This document shows positions 28,922 through 40,283 of a DNA stretch of 64,000 nt, one piece after another. Location of the stretch: positions 434,001-498,000 of the forward strand of contig NZ_PPDB01000007.1 of assembly GCF_002959855.1 (NCBI RefSeq), in the 5' to 3' direction. How positions within the stretch are numbered: position 1 is the stretch's first letter; each line of letters begins with the position of its first letter. A program made the position numbers and the translations under genes. The notes below the pieces were generated by a model that saw only the letters and a list, made by a program, of their open reading frames with translations, did no database searches and was not told where the DNA came from. Source of the stretch: Veillonella denticariosi JCM 15641. GTDB lineage: Bacteria > Bacillota > Negativicutes > Veillonellales > Veillonellaceae.

Positions 28922-31012
28922 ATGAGTAACAACTCAAATACGAGAGCTCGCCGCCGCACATCAGGCGGCAGCAGTTCTGAACAGAAGAAAACCAATAGAA
29001 AACGTTTCTTTTGGATTATCACTCTTCTCATAATACTCATCGTAGCGGGTGGTGGTTGTGGTTTTATCAGTGCCACACTATCAAATTTACCGGATGTCTC
29101 AAACGTAAGACCTTCTGCATCATCTCAAATTTATGATGTTCACGGTAATCTCATCACTACAGTCCATTCAGTGGAAAACAGATTACCGGTACCACTCAAA
29201 GATGTACCGAAAGATCTACAGGATGCTTTCATCGCTACAGAAGACTCTCGTTTCTATTCCCATCATGGCATTGACCCAATCGGGATTTTGCGTGCCGTAT
29301 GGGTTAATATTATTCATAGCGGTGTTTCTGAAGGTGGTTCTACAATTACACAGCAACTTGCCAGAGGTATGTTCTTAACACAAGACAGAACACTGAAACG
29401 TAAAATCTCGGAAGCGCTCTTAGCGATAAAAATTGAACAGAACTATACAAAACAAGAAATTCTTGAAATGTATATGAATCAAATTTACTTCGGTCAAGGT
29501 GCTTATGGTGTACAGTCCGCATCGCATGTATACTTCGGCAAGGATGTACAGGATTTGACATTGGCTCAAGCCGCTCTCATTGCCGGTCTTCCTCAAAGCC
29601 CTAACTACTACTCTCCTTTCAATAACTTAGAGGAAAGTAAAAAACGTCAGGCGATCGTATTGGGGCAAATGGTTAAATACGGTTATATTACACAAGAACA
29701 AGCCGATGAAGCTCGCCAAGCCGATTTAGGACTGATTGCTAAGCAAGAACAGGCTCATGAAGATTCAAATGCGTCATACTTTATCAACTATGTTATCTCT
29801 CAGGTTTCTGAAAAATATGGTGATGATGCTATCTATAAAGATGGGCTTAAAATCTATACAACGTTAGATATGAATGCTCAGAATGCAGCTGTCGCAGCTA
29901 TGCAAAACCTCCCTAGCTTTTACAATGATCAAAATGGTCTACAACAGCCGCAAGGTGCCATTGTGGCCATGAATCCGCATAACGGTTATATCGTAGCCAT
30001 GGTCGGTGGTCGTGGTGATGATGCCTTTAACCGTGCGACACAGGCGGAACGTCAGCCGGGTTCTGCTATGAAACCGTTTGTATACCTGGCGGCGATTCAA
30101 AGCGGTAAAACCCCTGGCTCCATCGTCGATGACAGTCCGGTCGATTTCAACGGTTGGCGTCCACAGAACTATGAAAAAGAATTCAACGGCGAGATTACAT
30201 ATCGCTATGCACTACAACACTCAGTTAACGTAGCGACTATTAAAATTGCCGATGAAATAGGCATGTCTAAGATTCTCCGTTTAGCAAAAGATATGGGTAT
30301 TACTACTCTCACTGATAATGATAACAACTTGTCCACAGCTATCGGCGGTCTAACACATGGTGTAACGCCTCTCGAAATGGCACAGGCATACGGTGTACTC
30401 GCCAATGGCGGTATCAAAGTACAACCTACTGCCATCGTTAAAATCGTAGACAGAAACGGTCAAATCGTAGAGGAAAATTCAATTCAGGAAAAACGCATTA
30501 TCGAAGAAAAAGATGCGGCTATTTTAACCAATATGCTTGAATCCGTAATAAATGGCGGTACTGGTGGCAATGCAGCAATCGGACGACCTGTAGCCGGCAA
30601 GACAGGTACTACAGATGACTCCAAAGATGCCTGGTTCGTAGGTTATACGCCTGACTTAGTCGCTGCCGTATGGATGGGTGATGATTATGGTACGGAAACA
30701 TTGCACGGTATCACAGGCGGTACTACACCGGCTATTATCTGGGCACAATTTATGAGCAATGCACTTGCCAATACACCTGTATCCGATTTTAGTGTCCCTG
30801 CCAGCGCACAGTCAGCGATTCAGGAAGGTTACCGAAATCCTGTAAAAGAAACACCTAAACAGGAAGAAGTGAGAGAAACTCGACAATCATCTGAACGGGT
30901 AAGGAAAGATGAAAAAGTGAAAGAAGAAGAAAAGCCGTCTAAAGAGGAGGCTTCAGACTCAAAATCTCACTCATCTAAGAACTCAAAAAAATCCAGTAAA
31001 AAAGATCGTTAG
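28922..31012 (+). CDS. Class A penicillin-binding protein (PBP1A type)
   Basis: A 696-residue bifunctional peptidoglycan synthase. A cytoplasmic basic N-terminus (about 1-30) is followed by one membrane anchor (about 32-52), a GT51 glycosyltransferase domain (about 65-240) with EDSRFYSHHGIDPIG and GGSTITQQLARG, and a transpeptidase domain (about 310-620) with the active Ser in GSAMKPF, the SVN triad and the KTGTTDDSKD motif. A roughly 65-residue hydrophilic tail rich in Lys, Glu and Ser (about 630-696) is presumably disordered outside the membrane. It is on the plus strand, divergent from tyrS, with a GAGG site before the ATG. Confidence 0.96.
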   Translation: MSNNSNTRARRRTSGGSSSEQKKTNRKRFFWIITLLIILIVAGGGCGFISATLSNLPDVSNVRPSASSQIYDVHGNLITTVHSVENRLPVPLKDVPKDLQDAFIATEDSRFYSHHGIDPIGILRAVWVNIIHSGVSEGGSTITQQLARGMFLTQDRTLKRKISEALLAIKIEQNYTKQEILEMYMNQIYFGQGAYGVQSASHVYFGKDVQDLTLAQAALIAGLPQSPNYYSPFNNLEESKKRQAIVLGQMVKYGYITQEQADEARQADLGLIAKQEQAHEDSNASYFINYVISQVSEKYGDDAIYKDGLKIYTTLDMNAQNAAVAAMQNLPSFYNDQNGLQQPQGAIVAMNPHNGYIVAMVGGRGDDAFNRATQAERQPGSAMKPFVYLAAIQSGKTPGSIVDDSPVDFNGWRPQNYEKEFNGEITYRYALQHSVNVATIKIADEIGMSKILRLAKDMGITTLTDNDNNLSTAIGGLTHGVTPLEMAQAYGVLANGGIKVQPTAIVKIVDRNGQIVEENSIQEKRIIEEKDAAILTNMLESVINGGTGGNAAIGRPVAGKTGTTDDSKDAWFVGYTPDLVAAVWMGDDYGTETLHGITGGTTPAIIWAQFMSNALANTPVSDFSVPASAQSAIQEGYRNPVKETPKQEEVRETRQSSERVRKDEKVKEEEKPSKEEASDSKSHSSKNSKKSSKKDR

Positions 31013-31047
31013 ACTATAAAAGCAACTATAAGTCATAGATGTCACAG

Positions 31048-31080
31048 AGGGCGGAACAATGTGTTCCGCCCTTTCTCTCT
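31048..31080 (+). terminator. Terminator after the PBP gene
   Basis: AGGGCGGAACA-ATG-TGTTCCGCCCT, 11 perfect base pairs, followed by a pyrimidine-rich TTCTCTCTTTC stretch on the plus strand. Confidence 0.88.
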
Positions 31081-31086
31081 TTCATG

Positions 31087-31127
31087 TAAAAATGGTAGCG
31101 GATTCAACGCATCCGCTACCATTTTCA
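31087..31127 (-). terminator. Bidirectional terminator between the PBP gene and mutS2
   Basis: A 15-base perfect stem (AAAATGGTAGCGGAT and its complement, seven-base loop) with A and T flanks. It faces convergent transcription: it can end mutS2 on the minus strand and back up the PBP terminator. Confidence 0.88.
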
Positions 31128-31212
31128 TTACAATATTAATATTATGTATTATTAGGCTGAAATTTATTTTCACAACTGTTATCAACAACCGATATAAAAA
31201 TCTAAATAATAG

Positions 31213-33591
31213 TTATTTAAGTACTACATTAGTAGCACCTGCACCGCCTTCATCATAACCGGCCGTTTCAAAATGCGCCACATGAGGCAATGTACGTAAA
31301 TATTGATGAACACCTTCGCGCAATGCACCTGTTCCCTTACCATGAATAATTCGTACCTGGTTGACACCGCCCAGTAACGCCTGGTCGATAAATCGACCCA
31401 CAGATACGGTCGCTTCATCTACGGTCTGACCGAGAATATTGATTTCCGTACGCACCTCTTTTTGTCGTTGAACCGCTGAACCGCCCATACGCTTTCTCAT
31501 CTTAGGAATAGCACCCCTTTGTTCACGTTCAAGCTTGTGTCCTTCTTCTCGTGTTGCAGATTGTAATTCATTAATCTTAACCGTCGCGGTAAGTCCATTA
31601 ATATCTACATTGACACGATTGCCCTTAACGGATAATACCGTTCCTAATGAACGCAGTGTCGTCACATATACGGCCTGACCGACTTTAATAGTATCCGGTG
31701 TTAAGCTTTTGCGATTGTCATCCACCGGTGCATCCGGTACATATACATTTGAAATCCCCTTACGAGCCGCATTAATGGCAGACTGTCTCTTATCCTTATT
31801 CATTTCAGAGAATTGAGATTTCAACTGCTTGATAATGGCCTCCCCTTCGACGCGTAAACTGCGTTTCATAGACTCCGCATCGGCTTGTGCCTTGGCTAAA
31901 ATCTGCTTTCGCTTCTCATTGAACTGTTTCTTTTCCTTTTCCAATTGCCCCCGCATACGACGAGTTTCATCAAGTTCCTTTTTAAGGGCTCGCTCCCGCT
32001 CCGATGCCTTACGCAATTGTTCATTCAAATCGGAAAGAACTTCCTCCATTTCATGACTGCCGAATTGCGATTTATACTCCGATGCACGAGCCACGATATC
32101 CTTAGGAAGTCCCAACCGCGCGGCAATGCTCAACGCATGACTGCTGCCGGCTACACCGATATGTAAACGATAGGTCGGCTTTAATGTACGTTCATCAAAT
32201 TCCACATGTCCATTTTCGATGCCCTCAGTATGATAGGCATAATTCTTAAGCTCATTATAATGGGTGCTGACCATCATAAGAGCGCCCTTTTGACGGAAAA
32301 ATTCCAAAATAGATACGGCCAGAGCACTACCTTCTTCGGGGTCCGTACCGGATCCGAGCTCATCGAGTAATACGAGATCATTAGGCCCGCAATGTTTAAT
32401 GATCGAAATAACCTGCGTCATATGCGCGGAAAACGTACTGAGACTGGCCTCAATACTCTGCTCATCCCCGATATCCGCAAAGATATTATGGAATATCGGC
32501 AACATAGAACCGTGATCAGCGGGAATAAACAGTCCACATTGATTCATCAGGCTTAATAAGCCCAATGTCTTAAGTGATACCGTCTTACCTCCCGTATTGG
32601 ACCCCGTAATCAAAAGGATTCGATATGATGTACCCAATTGAATATTTGTTGGTACTACCATATTGGCAGGAATCAATGGATGACGGGCGCGCATAAGATT
32701 TACCGTTCGATCCGTGCTCAAAACGGCGGGTACACCTTTATAGGCAATGGCAAGACTCGCCTTACCATATACAAATTCAATATGAGATACTCTTTCACAG
32801 GCATCCATCAAATCATTACTATGCTGTTTTACAAGGGCTGAAAGTTCACGATAAATACGTATTACTTCCTGTTCTTCACCAATCAAAGCCTCCTGTAATT
32901 CATTATTTAAATTTACCAAGCGCATCGGCTCGATATACAAGGTCTGACCCGTTGCGGAACGATCGTGAATGAGTCCGTCAAAATACTGGCGATATTCTTG
33001 CTTTACAGGAATCACATAGCGGTTATTGCGCTGTGTGATAATCGCCTCTTGAAAATACTTTTGATTGTCCTTGTCATGCAGGATAGCTTGTATATCATGC
33101 TTGATCTTATCGCGTGTTTTAACGATGGTATTACGGAGACTTGCCAGTTTAGGCGATGCCGTATCCAGCAATTCCCCTTTATCATCAAAAACACGTCTGA
33201 AACGCTGTTCTAACCGATCTGTATTCGGCATATCCTGCACCCAAAGAGATAACAATGGATACTCCATATACTTCGTTCTAAAGAACTTCGTCATCCGCTT
33301 ATAAGCCCCTATAGTGGAATAAATATCCCACAAGGCTTCACGGGTGAGTACAAAATCCTTTCGGCTATTCTTACAGGATTCGCGGATATCACGCGTTCCC
33401 CCCAATGGCTGTTCCACCTCGGTTTGCAACGACCGTACGGCTTCAGCGGTTTCATCAAGATTCTCCTGAATCGCTTTTATATCGGTCATCGGTTCCATCT
33501 GTATAGCCAACTCTTTGGCAATACTGGAACTGCAATGTTGCTGCAATTGTTCTTTTATATGGTGAAAGTCTAATACATTTTCGTTAAACAA
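31213..33591 (-). CDS. mutS2: Endonuclease MutS2
   Basis: A MutS-family ATPase without the mismatch-recognition domain, carrying a C-terminal Smr nuclease domain. It is known to suppress recombination and, in Bacillus, to rescue collided ribosomes. Walker A ITGSNTGGKTVSLK, the LLDELGSGTDPEEG Walker B and the Smr motif HGKGTGALREG are visible. A long coiled coil lies between (about 510-620). I favour TTG 33591 (GAGG seven bases before, 14 bases after the U32 stop, 792 residues, close to family length) over the ATG at 33651, which would overlap the upstream gene by 47 bases. Confidence 0.94.
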   Translation of the reverse strand: MFNENVLDFHHIKEQLQQHCSSSIAKELAIQMEPMTDIKAIQENLDETAEAVRSLQTEVEQPLGGTRDIRESCKNSRKDFVLTREALWDIYSTIGAYKRMTKFFRTKYMEYPLLSLWVQDMPNTDRLEQRFRRVFDDKGELLDTASPKLASLRNTIVKTRDKIKHDIQAILHDKDNQKYFQEAIITQRNNRYVIPVKQEYRQYFDGLIHDRSATGQTLYIEPMRLVNLNNELQEALIGEEQEVIRIYRELSALVKQHSNDLMDACERVSHIEFVYGKASLAIAYKGVPAVLSTDRTVNLMRARHPLIPANMVVPTNIQLGTSYRILLITGSNTGGKTVSLKTLGLLSLMNQCGLFIPADHGSMLPIFHNIFADIGDEQSIEASLSTFSAHMTQVISIIKHCGPNDLVLLDELGSGTDPEEGSALAVSILEFFRQKGALMMVSTHYNELKNYAYHTEGIENGHVEFDERTLKPTYRLHIGVAGSSHALSIAARLGLPKDIVARASEYKSQFGSHEMEEVLSDLNEQLRKASERERALKKELDETRRMRGQLEKEKKQFNEKRKQILAKAQADAESMKRSLRVEGEAIIKQLKSQFSEMNKDKRQSAINAARKGISNVYVPDAPVDDNRKSLTPDTIKVGQAVYVTTLRSLGTVLSVKGNRVNVDINGLTATVKINELQSATREEGHKLEREQRGAIPKMRKRMGGSAVQRQKEVRTEINILGQTVDEATVSVGRFIDQALLGGVNQVRIIHGKGTGALREGVHQYLRTLPHVAHFETAGYDEGGAGATNVVLK

Positions 33592-33604
33592 TGTACTACC
33601 TCGT

Positions 33605-36034
33605 TTATAAAATACCTCTAAAATAATGCCCCCGAGTAATAGGCGTATCATTCTTGCCTATACTCTTATGAGGAGCCTGTTTCTTTCCATTTTGAATAGC
33701 CACAGCCACATAATCCGTTACGATGTTACGTAATCTATTGGAATCCATATGGCGACCATCAATACGCAATATACGTAACCCCTTGCGCATTAACTCCGGC
33801 ACATAAGAACGCATATCCATCTCATGACTGTTCATGATATGCATACGACAATACGGATCTGTACGCAACGGAAAAACTTCCCCTTTTCGATCCCTTAACG
33901 CATACTCTTCAGTAATACATGGCATAGGACAATTTTCTTTTTTTCCGGTACCCACGAAACCGGCAATAGCGCAGTATTCGGAAATCATCATTTCCGTATA
34001 CCCATGAACCATCACCTCCAGGGGCAATATGGTAGACCTTTGCAATTGTACTAACTGTGTCAAAGTTAATTCCAAAGATGGTGCAATACTGCTCATATTA
34101 AAGTCCTGCCATACTGTTAAAGCACAACGATTAAATATATTGAGACCCGTATCGGCTTCAATGGCTCCGGTATAGTTTAAATCTCGAAGCCACAGTAATG
34201 CCTGCGGCACATGAATGGAAATGCTATCAGGTTTAGCCTCTACCATAGCTTGTAAGGTTTTCATATAAGCATCTACTTCATCATCTTTTATCACCCGCGG
34301 TGTAGCAAATGCACAGATAACCTCATGCTCTTTACAAAGATTTGAAACCTGCTCATAAACACGTGGTTCATAAGGTTTTCGTTGTAAGCGATCACCTCCG
34401 AAAATGATTTTCTTGGCGCCCCCTTCGATAGCGGCTGACACACCTTCTACTTCATCTACACGAACACTGATGATAGACCCTTCATATTGAATACTATGTT
34501 TAGCCACCATAGATGACATATCTCGGGGCTCTACGGATAATTTAGCCCATGAATCCTCATGAGCCTTAATTAATAAAGATTCCAAAGCCTCTGCAGCATC
34601 ACGGCGCAATGTATTTAATACGCTCGCCGGCCACATATATGGTCCCTCAGGAATCGACATAGAGCCTAATGTAAATAATGTATTACCCAAACGTCCCACC
34701 TGGTTAGTGACTTTTTCTAATGATGTGGGCTTATTATTGGCATATACCGGTTCAAACTCATTAGATACGGTTACGCTGCGGCCATCATTCAAAACGAATG
34801 TGAGTTCTGTAAAAGCTCGCTCCGTTTCCGCATTGATCGTCAGATATCCATGAACTTCAAGTTTTGCCGTAAAATCCTGTAAACCACGCTGCTTTTGTGA
34901 TTTAGGTGCAGATGCCAGATACACTTGTCCTGCTGCAAAGCCTTCATCAGGTTTACCCATAAAATGTTTATCATCAATTACCGACCAGTTTTGATCGATT
35001 TGATAATACGTAATGCTTCCCGATGCTTGCATCACCTTCAGTAATGAACCCTTTTCAATAGGCTCAGTCAGAATTAAATGAACTTGTCTCTTTTTTATAA
35101 CCGCTTTGCCAATAGGTTTTCCCTGATTATTTGGAGCTACAACGGTCATCATCGATTTTCCTACATGATCTGTTAAATAATCTGTAGAAAATCCCCGATT
35201 AAAGCCTGCCGCCAATGCATCAGCATCGGATGATTCCATATGAGCCGTATCCAGAATATGTCGATATATACCGATAACCTGGCGTACATAGGACACCTTT
35301 TTCATGCGGCCTTCCACCTTAAACGATGTAACCCCTCCCGCAACCAATTCATTCATGTGCTCGCTATAATTTAAATCCTTGGGACTCAGTAAATAAGCTT
35401 CATGCTTCGGTAATAAACTCGTTCCCGACGAATTCAGCAACTCATAAGGTAGACGACAAGGCTGTGCACAGGCACCGCGATTACCGCTGCGTCCGCCGAT
35501 GAAAGAACTCATCAAACATTGCCCGGAATAGCACACGCATAAGGCACCATGTACAAAAACTTCAATCTCCGCTGTGCAGTTTTTACAAATATGTTCGATT
35601 TCTGAAAGGCTCAATTCTCGCGCCAACACGACACGTGTAAAACCGAGATTTTCATAAAAACGAACAGCATCGAGTGTGGCCGCCGTCATCTGCGTACTGC
35701 CGTGAAGATGTAACTTAGGGGCCACCTGTTGTGCTAATTTAGCCACGGCCAAGTCTTGCACGATGATAGCATCGACACCGATACGCTCTAACTCCTTCAA
35801 ATATTCAGCAAGGGCCGTAAGTTCAGAATCACCAATCAGGATATTTACCGTAACATAAACGGACACATCCAATATGTGCGCCATACGGATGGCCTCCGAC
35901 AGCTCATCAATACCAAAATTCGCTGCATGAGCACGTGCATTAAATCCCTTACCGCCCAGATAAATTGCATCCGCCCCGGCCTCTAACGCAGCTATAAAAT
36001 TTTCCATCGTACCGGCAGGAGCCAATAGTTCCAT
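33605..36034 (-). CDS. U32 family peptidase-like protein (RlhA-type, DUF3656)
   Basis: An 809-residue protein. The first half (about 1-330) is a U32 domain with the PROSITE-type signature EVFVHGALCVCYSGQCLMS and further cysteines (CAQPCR). The remainder combines a DUF3656-like insert and a second TIM-barrel-like U32 half with another Cys set (ENCPMPC, about 700-730). In E. coli the long U32 protein RlhA makes 5-hydroxycytidine in 23S rRNA; many proteins named collagenase-like protease are really such RNA hydroxylation factors. I therefore regard rRNA modification as more likely than proteolysis. It is directly upstream of mutS2. Confidence 0.85.
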   Translation of the reverse strand: MELLAPAGTMENFIAALEAGADAIYLGGKGFNARAHAANFGIDELSEAIRMAHILDVSVYVTVNILIGDSELTALAEYLKELERIGVDAIIVQDLAVAKLAQQVAPKLHLHGSTQMTAATLDAVRFYENLGFTRVVLARELSLSEIEHICKNCTAEIEVFVHGALCVCYSGQCLMSSFIGGRSGNRGACAQPCRLPYELLNSSGTSLLPKHEAYLLSPKDLNYSEHMNELVAGGVTSFKVEGRMKKVSYVRQVIGIYRHILDTAHMESSDADALAAGFNRGFSTDYLTDHVGKSMMTVVAPNNQGKPIGKAVIKKRQVHLILTEPIEKGSLLKVMQASGSITYYQIDQNWSVIDDKHFMGKPDEGFAAGQVYLASAPKSQKQRGLQDFTAKLEVHGYLTINAETERAFTELTFVLNDGRSVTVSNEFEPVYANNKPTSLEKVTNQVGRLGNTLFTLGSMSIPEGPYMWPASVLNTLRRDAAEALESLLIKAHEDSWAKLSVEPRDMSSMVAKHSIQYEGSIISVRVDEVEGVSAAIEGGAKKIIFGGDRLQRKPYEPRVYEQVSNLCKEHEVICAFATPRVIKDDEVDAYMKTLQAMVEAKPDSISIHVPQALLWLRDLNYTGAIEADTGLNIFNRCALTVWQDFNMSSIAPSLELTLTQLVQLQRSTILPLEVMVHGYTEMMISEYCAIAGFVGTGKKENCPMPCITEEYALRDRKGEVFPLRTDPYCRMHIMNSHEMDMRSYVPELMRKGLRILRIDGRHMDSNRLRNIVTDYVAVAIQNGKKQAPHKSIGKNDTPITRGHYFRGIL

Positions 36035-36075
36035 GGAGAGTCCTTTCTATCTCACTAAAGGTATAACTATAGTAC

Positions 36076-36107
36076 TAAAAGGGTTTACCATACGGTAAAC
36101 CCTTTCA
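36076..36107 (-). terminator. Terminator-like hairpin after pheT
   Basis: Perfect 12-base stem AAAGGGTTTACC/GGTAAACCCTTT, four-base loop, just after the pheT stop. The T-tract on the minus strand is short (CCCTTTTAGT), so termination may be partial. Confidence 0.75.
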
Positions 36108-36122
36108 ATATACTGCTTGAGA

Positions 36123-38567
36123 TTAACGTAATCTACAATTAATTTCTGCTAATGCATCAATAATAGCTTGAATATTACCATCAATATCGTCATCGTTCAG
36201 CGTACCGTCCATAGAGCGGAATTGCAAATTGTACGCAAGACTGCGGTAACCGTCCTCGATATGTTCCCCTTCATACACATCAAAGATAGATGCACTTTCT
36301 AAATATTCACCACCATGTTCTGTAATGATTGATAACACATCATCACTGGATACGGATACGGGTGCCACAATAGCGAGATCGCGACTGGTTCCCGGGAATT
36401 TACTGAAAGCTGTATAACGGAATGGCGGAATCGACAAAGATAATACTGCTTCCAAGTCGATTTCAAACATATATACCTTGCCAGGCAAATCAAAATTCTT
36501 GCTCACTTGGGGATGTAATTCACCATACTGAGCAATCATTTTGCCGTCTACAACGTATTGAGCGCTTACTCCAGGATGGAAATATGGTTCGGTACCGCGA
36601 TTAACAGTATAGTCCTTGACACCAAGCTTAGCCAATAAACCGTCGATGATGCCTTTTACATCATAGAAATCTGTAGTGCGTTCTGCTTGGTTCCAACTAG
36701 CTTGGTTTACCTTGCCCATCAAGATACCGCAGGCCATAGGACGTTCGTGAGGAACTTCGGTTAACGGTAAAGTCTTAGGTTCATATACATTTGCAATTTC
36801 AAATAACCAGAGGTCCTTGTTCTGCTGCGCTATATTTCGTTGCGCCGCTTCGATAACAGCCGGCACCAATGTGGTACGCATATACGGAAATTCTTCAGAA
36901 ATAGGATTCAAAATAGGAATCGCTGTATAACGACTATCACCTTCAGGCAACATCATATTGGCTAACCCGTCTTTATGCATGAAGCTAAAGGTAATGATTT
37001 GAGTCATGCCCATATCCGCCAATGTATGTGTCACCTTTTTAATGAGAGCTTTTTTAGGTGTCATACCGCCGGAGGATAGTACCGCAACAGGAATGGTCGG
37101 TTTAATATTGTCATAACCGTGAATACGAGCAATTTCCTCCGCAATATCAGGCATCACGGTCACATCTCCGCGCCATGTCGGAACAAGAGCGGACAATTGA
37201 TGACCCTCTTCGGTAATCACAAACTCAAGAGCTGTCAAAATACGGACCATTTCATCTTTTGATATATCGGTTCCCAAGTAGTCATTAATTTGTTCTACTG
37301 TGAAAGTAACGGTACGTTGTTCTACAGGATTTTTATATACATCGATAACGCCTACATCAACTTTACAAGTAGGACAGATCTGCTGTAATAATTGAGCTGC
37401 TCTGTCGATAGCATAGGCAGTGTATTTATGATTTACACCACGTTCAAAACGACCGGATGCCTCGGAACGCATGCCGAGAGCTTTTGCCGTGCGGCGAATA
37501 GACGGGCCGTTAAAGACGGCGGCTTCCAATATGACCGTAGTAGTTTCATTCGTTACTTCACTATCAAAACCGCCCATGATGCCCGCAACGCCTACCGGAC
37601 GTTCCGCATCGGCAATGATGAGCATGGAGTCATTCAATTCGCGCTCAGAACCGTCAAGTGTAACCAGAACTTCTCCATTTTGAGCACGTCTTGCCACTAA
37701 TTGATGACCTTTTACATGGTCATAGTCATATGCATGCATAGGTTGACCAAGCTCCAACATAACGTAATTTGTCACGTCTACCACATTGTTAATAGGGCGA
37801 ATACCGCTGTTACGCAAACGGTTTTGCATCCACAATGGAGAGGGTTCAATGGTCACATTTGTAATTATACGGGATGTAAAACGGGTACAAAGATCATCAG
37901 CTTCGATGGATACAGATGCTTTACCTTCGATGGATTCACCGTTTTCATTCACCATGATAACGGGAAACAACGCTTTTTGATTTGTCATCAGACCGAACTC
38001 GCGAGATAAGCCAACCATAGAGAAACAATCTGCACGATTTGCGGTAAGTTCAAATTCATATACTATATCATTCAGGCCCAATACGTCTTTTACATCAAGA
38101 CCGATTTGTGTATTTTCCGGAAAAATATAAATGCCTTGCGCTTCTTCGGGCAACACTAAGTCGCTGGAGATACCGAATTCTGCAACAGAACAGAACATAC
38201 CTTCAGATACGACACCACGTAATTTACCCTTTTTAATTTCCGTACCGTCCGCTAAGCGAGATTTATGATATGCTACAGGTACGATTTGACCTACCGCAAC
38301 ATTAGTAGCAGCCGTTACAATTTGCTTTGTAACAGGTTCGCCTTCTTCTGTTAGGCATTCTACTTGACATACTTGTAATTTATCCGCATCCGGATGTTTA
38401 GTAATCTCAATGATTTTACCGGTATAAATTTTCTTAATGCCCTTATCCATAACAATGACATCTTCTACAGGAATACCCGCTTGTGTCAATTCATCGGCCA
38501 ATTCCTGGGCGGGACGAGTCATATCCACAGGCACGTATTCATTCATCCACTGTAAGCTTGCTTTCAT
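36123..38567 (-). CDS. pheT: Phenylalanyl-tRNA synthetase beta subunit
   Basis: An 814-residue subunit of the (alpha-beta)2 PheRS. Domains in order: N-terminal, with a tRNA-binding OB domain (about 40-150), the B3/B4 editing domain (about 210-385), B5, the catalytic-like core, and the C-terminal FDX-ACB anticodon-binding domain (about 720-814, FRYTAFSKFPGTSRDLAIV). Length is standard. It follows pheS by nine bases and is the last gene of the thioesterase-pheS-pheT run. Confidence 0.98.
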   Translation of the reverse strand: MKASLQWMNEYVPVDMTRPAQELADELTQAGIPVEDVIVMDKGIKKIYTGKIIEITKHPDADKLQVCQVECLTEEGEPVTKQIVTAATNVAVGQIVPVAYHKSRLADGTEIKKGKLRGVVSEGMFCSVAEFGISSDLVLPEEAQGIYIFPENTQIGLDVKDVLGLNDIVYEFELTANRADCFSMVGLSREFGLMTNQKALFPVIMVNENGESIEGKASVSIEADDLCTRFTSRIITNVTIEPSPLWMQNRLRNSGIRPINNVVDVTNYVMLELGQPMHAYDYDHVKGHQLVARRAQNGEVLVTLDGSERELNDSMLIIADAERPVGVAGIMGGFDSEVTNETTTVILEAAVFNGPSIRRTAKALGMRSEASGRFERGVNHKYTAYAIDRAAQLLQQICPTCKVDVGVIDVYKNPVEQRTVTFTVEQINDYLGTDISKDEMVRILTALEFVITEEGHQLSALVPTWRGDVTVMPDIAEEIARIHGYDNIKPTIPVAVLSSGGMTPKKALIKKVTHTLADMGMTQIITFSFMHKDGLANMMLPEGDSRYTAIPILNPISEEFPYMRTTLVPAVIEAAQRNIAQQNKDLWLFEIANVYEPKTLPLTEVPHERPMACGILMGKVNQASWNQAERTTDFYDVKGIIDGLLAKLGVKDYTVNRGTEPYFHPGVSAQYVVDGKMIAQYGELHPQVSKNFDLPGKVYMFEIDLEAVLSLSIPPFRYTAFSKFPGTSRDLAIVAPVSVSSDDVLSIITEHGGEYLESASIFDVYEGEHIEDGYRSLAYNLQFRSMDGTLNDDDIDGNIQAIIDALAEINCRLR

Positions 38568-38576
38568 GAGTTCCTC

Positions 38577-39599
<1,023 letters not shown>

Positions 39600-39635
39600 T
39601 CAAGCATCCTCCTATAGTACAAAGTTCAAACCTCA

Positions 39636-40100
39636 TTATACCAAATCAGGGTTGTCCTCTTCAATAAAACGCCATGGTAAATCAGGCAACGGCTTTTCTT
39701 CCAAGACATAAAATGTACCCCTTGCCAAATGAACGAGTTCTCCGAGTTCATTATAAATACGTGCCGTCGCAACCATAGTGGTTTTACCGTTATGTTCTAC
39801 ATTAGCCACACCGCGTAATAATGTACCGCCTGTAACAGCTTTCACATAATTGCCGTTAATATCGATTGTACTCACGGATTTTCCTAAGGTAAAACAGGAT
39901 GAGCCCATCAAACTATCCGCAAAACCGATGCAGACTGCGCCATGCAGATGGCCTCTAAAATTACAGTACTCCGTTGCATTCGTTTGTAATGTCATTTCGA
40001 TATGACCGGCCTCAACAGCCGTAACCTCCGAATCTTTCACCCAAGAAAAAGGATTTTGCTCGCGCAGTTCGTTAAAATATTCTAATAAGCTCGTCGCCAT
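39636..40100 (-). CDS. PaaI-type hotdog-fold thioesterase
   Basis: A 154-residue hotdog-fold protein. The catalytic-type loop NFRGHLHGAVCIGFADSLMG (about 49-68) matches the PaaI/YdiI HGG-like motif, here HLHGAV. Such enzymes hydrolyse acyl- or aryl-CoA thioesters; the actual substrate is not predictable. I choose ATG 40100 because GGAG sits six bases before it, instead of the TTG 18 bases upstream. It is immediately upstream of pheS-pheT and probably co-transcribed. Confidence 0.85.
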   Translation of the reverse strand: MATSLLEYFNELREQNPFSWVKDSEVTAVEAGHIEMTLQTNATEYCNFRGHLHGAVCIGFADSLMGSSCFTLGKSVSTIDINGNYVKAVTGGTLLRGVANVEHNGKTTMVATARIYNELGELVHLARGTFYVLEEKPLPDLPWRFIEEDNPDLV

Positions 40101-40206
40101 GGGATTCTCCATTTTCAATTTACAATACGTTTTAAATAAAATTTATTTCTACTCAATACACATATACATTCTTTCGTTGATGGAACTTGAAGTTTTTCCA
40201 TCAATA

Positions 40207-40250
40207 TAAAATGGTGCGTTACGTAATCATTGTATCACGCAACGCACCAT
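40207..40250 (-). terminator. Terminator after the MacB-like gene
   Basis: Minus strand ATGGTGCGTT pairs perfectly with AACGCACCAT, with a further partly paired upper stem, followed by TTTTATATTG. It closes the three-gene exporter operon. Confidence 0.85.
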
Positions 40251-40283
40251 ATGCGAATAGCTACCGTGTAAACAGTAGATCAT

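Noticed and set aside
40177-40202. TGATGGAA/TTCCATCA inverted repeat before the thioesterase gene
   Set aside because: Short, close to the exporter terminator, no clear promoter context; could be chance in AT-rich DNA.
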